From Caloranaerobacter ferrireducens (GTDB lineage Bacteria; Bacillota; Clostridia; Tissierellales; Thermohalobacteraceae), in NCBI RefSeq assembly GCF_001730685.1, contig NZ_MDJR01000003.1, positions 1 to 64,000 of the forward strand: a stretch of DNA of 64,000 bases, in the 5' to 3' direction. The position numbers and the translations under genes are program-made. Below the pieces are notes generated by a model. The model worked only from the letters and a program-made list of their open reading frames with translations, was not told where the DNA came from and searched no databases. Shown here in pieces: positions 61,002 to 64,000 of this stretch (position 1 is its first letter; each line of letters begins with the position of its first letter).

Positions 61002-61706
61002 TTAATTTGTGTTTCCCATAAATTCTTTTAAAATTTCTTTTATTTTAAATTCGTCTATTATTATATCCTTATCTTTAACGAGTTTAAATGAGGTTGAATC
61101 ATTGTTAGAATGAATAACGACAACATAATTAGCCTTATCTAAAATTTCATGAGGGACTTTAATAACATCTGTATGGCCACCAGGTAATTTATACCTTTTT
61201 CCTTCTATATAATCTTTAACTTTATATATTAACGTATAGAAAGGGGGAGAGGTAAAATGAATTTTTGCTAATCGGTTTTGTAGTGAATCATATAAATAAC
61301 CGTTTTGGTTAATTAACGCTATAGTATTTTCTTTAGGCTTATATTCATGCAATTGTTGTATAAAAGATTTGTGATACATGTCATCAGAATCTAACCGTAC
61401 CAAATATAAATATTCGTATCCCCTTATACATTCTAAAATTTGATAGCGGTGTTCACTTTGACTAACAAATTTAACGTTGTGTGGAAGGGTATCATAATTA
61501 GTAAGTGCTTGTTTCACTAATTCTCTCGTACTATCATCATATTGAATAAGGGCAATAAAATCCTGGTTAGTTTGAATTTTCAAGCTTTGCAAAGTGAACT
61601 TCATAAATATTAAGATTCGCTGGTTAATCCATTCTTTAGTTAATCTTTTATTACTAAATGTGCAGACATTGAATGGAATATCTATAATGATCTTTTTTCT
61701 ATCCAT
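61002..61706 (-). CDS. Glycosyltransferase, putative rhamnosyltransferase type
   Basis: 234-aa GT-A-like protein. It has the donor/metal motif RLDSDDMYHKSF near residue 103 and an N-terminal IIIDIPFNVCTFSNKRLTKEWINQRILIF start that resembles the putative rhamnosyltransferase (DUF3118/Rhamno_transf) family, where QTNQDFIALIQYD is also typical. The sugar is unknown. AGGTGAA precedes the ATG. Flanked by other glycosyltransferases of the surface-glycan cluster. Confidence 0.7.
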   Translation of the reverse strand: MDRKKIIIDIPFNVCTFSNKRLTKEWINQRILIFMKFTLQSLKIQTNQDFIALIQYDDSTRELVKQALTNYDTLPHNVKFVSQSEHRYQILECIRGYEYLYLVRLDSDDMYHKSFIQQLHEYKPKENTIALINQNGYLYDSLQNRLAKIHFTSPPFYTLIYKVKDYIEGKRYKLPGGHTDVIKVPHEILDKANYVVVIHSNNDSTSFKLVKDKDIIIDEFKIKEILKEFMGNTN

Positions 61707-61840
61707 ATACTATTTCACCTCATATATTCAATTTTTTTATTTGGAGTAGATACTTAAATAGTTCCATTAATTAGTCAAATTCAATATTTTGGTTTCCTAC
61801 TGTTTGATTATCAAATTTTAGACATTCAACCTTAAGAATG

Positions 61841-62917
61841 TTAATATTGTCTATTGTTGGCAATTGTTTGAGTTAGTATTTCAAAGTATTTTTTTCCAAC
61901 TTTCTCTATACTGTACTTATCTTTAACTATTTTTTCTCCAATTTTTAATAAATTATTGCGTTTTTCAAGGTTATCTAAGAGTATAAAAATTTTTGAAATA
62001 GCTTCATTTTCATTATTTGCTTCGTATAGATAATAAGAAAGTTTATCATCTAATATTTCAGGTATAGCACCTACATTTGGCGCGACAACTGGGCATTTAC
62101 ATGCTAAGGCTTCTACTATTGTCATACCAAATGATTCATTCAAAGATGTGCTTATATATAAACCACCACTTTCAGCAGTTATAGAATATAGTCTTGGCAT
62201 ATCACTATATTCTACACGCGGTAACCATTTAAAATCATTAAATAAGTCAAAATAATTTACTTTACTCAATAGTTCATTTACTACTTTATCAGGTGCTGTA
62301 TATCCACCAACTAACCAAAATTCACAATCTTGCCTTCTTTGCTTTATTGAATGAGCAATTGAAAGGAATGATTTCCAATTTTTATGATTATCCAGTTTCC
62401 CAACCCATAATATTATCTTTTTATTACTTTTTCTTTCTATTTTTTGGTATTTAAACAACTCAGTATCTAAGCAATTTTCTACAACATAAACAGGCTTAAT
62501 ATCATCAAATTTAAATTCGGATGAAATACGTTTTTTTAAATATTTTGATGGGGTAATTATCGCATCCATTGGAGCGTTTTCTCGTAAATCATTCAACGCT
62601 TTTAAATTAGATGTTGTTGTATGAACTTCATTTATTACTACACCATCAAAATTAGACATTTTGATTGCTTTATACACTTCATTTGTATCAATGACAATTA
62701 TTACATCAAACTTGTTTTTATTTATATATTCAACTATAGCATCCAAATTTTCTAATATAGCTACATAGGGGTAGTTACCAAATGTAATTCTTACCCCATA
62801 GTCTTTTAAAAAACCAAAATGTGGCTCGCAAAACTTTTTAAGGTATTTTAGCCTATTTGCTAATTGTGTGCTAACTCCACCTAATATACCATATCTATAT
62901 AAATAAAGAATTTTCAT
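61841..62917 (-). CDS. Glycosyltransferase family 4
   Basis: 358-aa GT-B enzyme. N-terminal MKILYLYRYGILGGVSTQL with the Gly-rich acceptor loop; donor domain ILWVGKLDNHKNWKSFLSIA; E-x7-E motif in STSLNESFGMTIVEALACKCPVVAP, followed by NVGAIPEIL. The ATG at 62917 has AAAGGAGG 7 nt upstream; an in-frame ATG 27 bp earlier lacks one. It transfers a sugar from a nucleotide donor onto the growing glycan; specificity unknown. Confidence 0.87.
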   Translation of the reverse strand: MKILYLYRYGILGGVSTQLANRLKYLKKFCEPHFGFLKDYGVRITFGNYPYVAILENLDAIVEYINKNKFDVIIVIDTNEVYKAIKMSNFDGVVINEVHTTTSNLKALNDLRENAPMDAIITPSKYLKKRISSEFKFDDIKPVYVVENCLDTELFKYQKIERKSNKKIILWVGKLDNHKNWKSFLSIAHSIKQRRQDCEFWLVGGYTAPDKVVNELLSKVNYFDLFNDFKWLPRVEYSDMPRLYSITAESGGLYISTSLNESFGMTIVEALACKCPVVAPNVGAIPEILDDKLSYYLYEANNENEAISKIFILLDNLEKRNNLLKIGEKIVKDKYSIEKVGKKYFEILTQTIANNRQY

Positions 62918-62933
62918 TATTAAACCTCCTTTT

Positions 62934-64000
62934 TTATATCCCATTATTTCTTGATATAAGCTTAATTAAATCTGGATTATCTAATGTTTTATTTCCCCAA
63001 ATTAAAAATTGCTTAGCTCTATTTTCCCATCTATTATTTGCCAAAAACTTTTCTATAACTTTGACATCCATAGAAACGGTTAAAGCCTTCTGAATTTGCA
63101 AAATAAATTCATTAACATTATTTGCAATAAATACATATGGATAATCATGGATCTGTGGCATTCTAAAAGAAACAACTGGCAAACCTAATCCTAGATATTC
63201 ATATACTTTAATTGGATCAACGGCATTACTAAGTTTACCAATTTTAAAAGGTATAATGGCAACTCTCCATTTTTTTGTAATTTCTCTTATCTCATTATGA
63301 ATTTTCGGCCCCATATATTTGATATTAGATGGTAAATTTAAATTATTAGGCATATGATGACCTATTATTTCAAAAGTCCAATCAGTTTTTAATTTTGCTA
63401 TTTTTATTAATGATTCCCAATCAAACCATGAATCTGTTAAATGTCCAAAATAACCGATTACTGCTTTTCCATCTCTAGGAGCTATTTTTATTTTACTGTC
63501 TTTTATAAATTTGCTATCAAACGCATTCGGGGATAATTGAATTATTTTGTTTTTAGTATAGTTCTGTATTTTCTTTTGTAATGGCCGAGAGATTGCACAT
63601 ACAATATCACAATTGTTAACTATATACTTTTCGGCATTAATATCGAACCATTTTGCTTGTTTTACTTTATGAAATTCTTCCCAATCATCTCTTACATCAT
63701 ATATAGTTACCCATCCATTCATATTAAGTTGGTTAACAATTCTTACCAAATAAGGATATGGAAACGATACAACAAATATCTTTTTCTTATCCTTAAAATT
63801 AAACTTGATTATTTCGTCCATATATTCTAGTGTTTTGTCAATAGGTGATTGAAACAACCTATTATCTGGATAACTAGGAATTTCTTCATTCTTATGCCAT
63901 CTCCAATACGAAAAAAAAACTGGTACATTCATTTCTAATAAAGTTTTTGTTAGTTTGATTGGCCTGTTACCACGCAGTTCTTGAACGTAAGTTGTTCCAG
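62934..64000 (-). CDS. Glycosyltransferase (GT-B), 5' end beyond the window
   Basis: At least 355 aa. The frame stays open to the right edge: upstream of the Met at 63932 it reads GTTYVQELRGNRPIKLTKTL, which looks like the usual N-terminus of such enzymes (RPxQLAKAL), so that Met is internal and the real start is outside. The donor domain has VIGYFGHLTDSWFDWESL and the PIKVYEYLGLGLPVVSF motif in place of the E-x7-E region. It resembles TuaH-type and related transferases that recycle through GT-B folds; the sugar is unknown. It ends 17 bp before the next gene of the cluster. Confidence 0.8.
   Translation of the reverse strand, partial: GTTYVQELRGNRPIKLTKTLLEMNVPVFFSYWRWHKNEEIPSYPDNRLFQSPIDKTLEYMDEIIKFNFKDKKKIFVVSFPYPYLVRIVNQLNMNGWVTIYDVRDDWEEFHKVKQAKWFDINAEKYIVNNCDIVCAISRPLQKKIQNYTKNKIIQLSPNAFDSKFIKDSKIKIAPRDGKAVIGYFGHLTDSWFDWESLIKIAKLKTDWTFEIIGHHMPNNLNLPSNIKYMGPKIHNEIREITKKWRVAIIPFKIGKLSNAVDPIKVYEYLGLGLPVVSFRMPQIHDYPYVFIANNVNEFILQIQKALTVSMDVKVIEKFLANNRWENRAKQFLIWGNKTLDNPDLIKLISRNNGI

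Overview
The window is AT-rich DNA with strong AGGAGG-type ribosome binding sites, TTG/GTG starts and U-tailed hairpin terminators. It carries ATP-dependent 2-hydroxyacyl-CoA dehydratase-type activases, a glycyl radical enzyme pair, Bcd/EtfBA and a sigma-54 activator. Together these point to an anaerobic member of the Clostridia or a related low-GC Firmicute. No rRNA gene, CRISPR array, transposase or prophage is visible. The genus cannot be fixed from the sequence alone.

Layout. 1-9 kb: the 3' end of a tRNA, a YprB-like exonuclease, an orphan N6-adenine DNA methyltransferase, an SLH-domain protein, a Nudix hydrolase and a glutamine synthetase. 10-17 kb: a three-gene activase operon of the 2-hydroxyacyl-CoA dehydratase type, a pair of Gate-domain membrane proteins, an HD-GYP protein and an ABC-class ATPase. 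17-23.7 kb: asparaginase, the cysteine desulfurase/ThiI pair, membrane proteins and two small ORFs. 23.8-42.3 kb: a sugar island with two LacI regulators and a remnant of a third. It holds beta-phosphoglucomutase, two GH65 phosphorylases, one GH13_18 phosphorylase, a GT4 glycosyltransferase, two complete permease/binding-protein sets and one broken permease, but no importer ATPase. 42.4-48.6 kb: acyl-CoA dehydrogenase-EtfB-EtfA behind a sigma-54 promoter, the probable PAS-AAA+ activator, and a 2-hydroxyacid dehydrogenase. 48.6-57.3 kb: an unusual cis-prenyltransferase paralogue, a DUF5685/DnaJ/membrane operon, an HgdB-like protein with its activase behind a terminated structured leader, and an MBL lipoprotein/DUF3006/YjjI/YjjW operon. 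57.4-64 kb (minus strand): a surface-polysaccharide cluster with WecC and four glycosyltransferases, the last running off the right edge.

How the genes work together. In the sugar island, imported alpha-glucosides would be split by phosphorolysis. The GH65 enzymes release beta-glucose-1-phosphate, which PgmB turns into glucose-6-phosphate; the GH13_18 enzyme releases alpha-glucose-1-phosphate. The gene set resembles the E. coli ycj cluster. Operator-like palindromes lie exactly where LacI-type repressors would act. The Acd-EtfBA/2-hydroxyacid dehydrogenase block and the HgdB-like/activase genes recall the reductive branch of amino-acid (Stickland) fermentation, although a complete pathway is not present.

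Other signals: a five-copy ~110-bp structured repeat that always follows a terminator; candidate ATT and CTG start codons; several genes broken by loss of single A/T bases; and a glycosyltransferase whose reading frame depends on an A9 tract.
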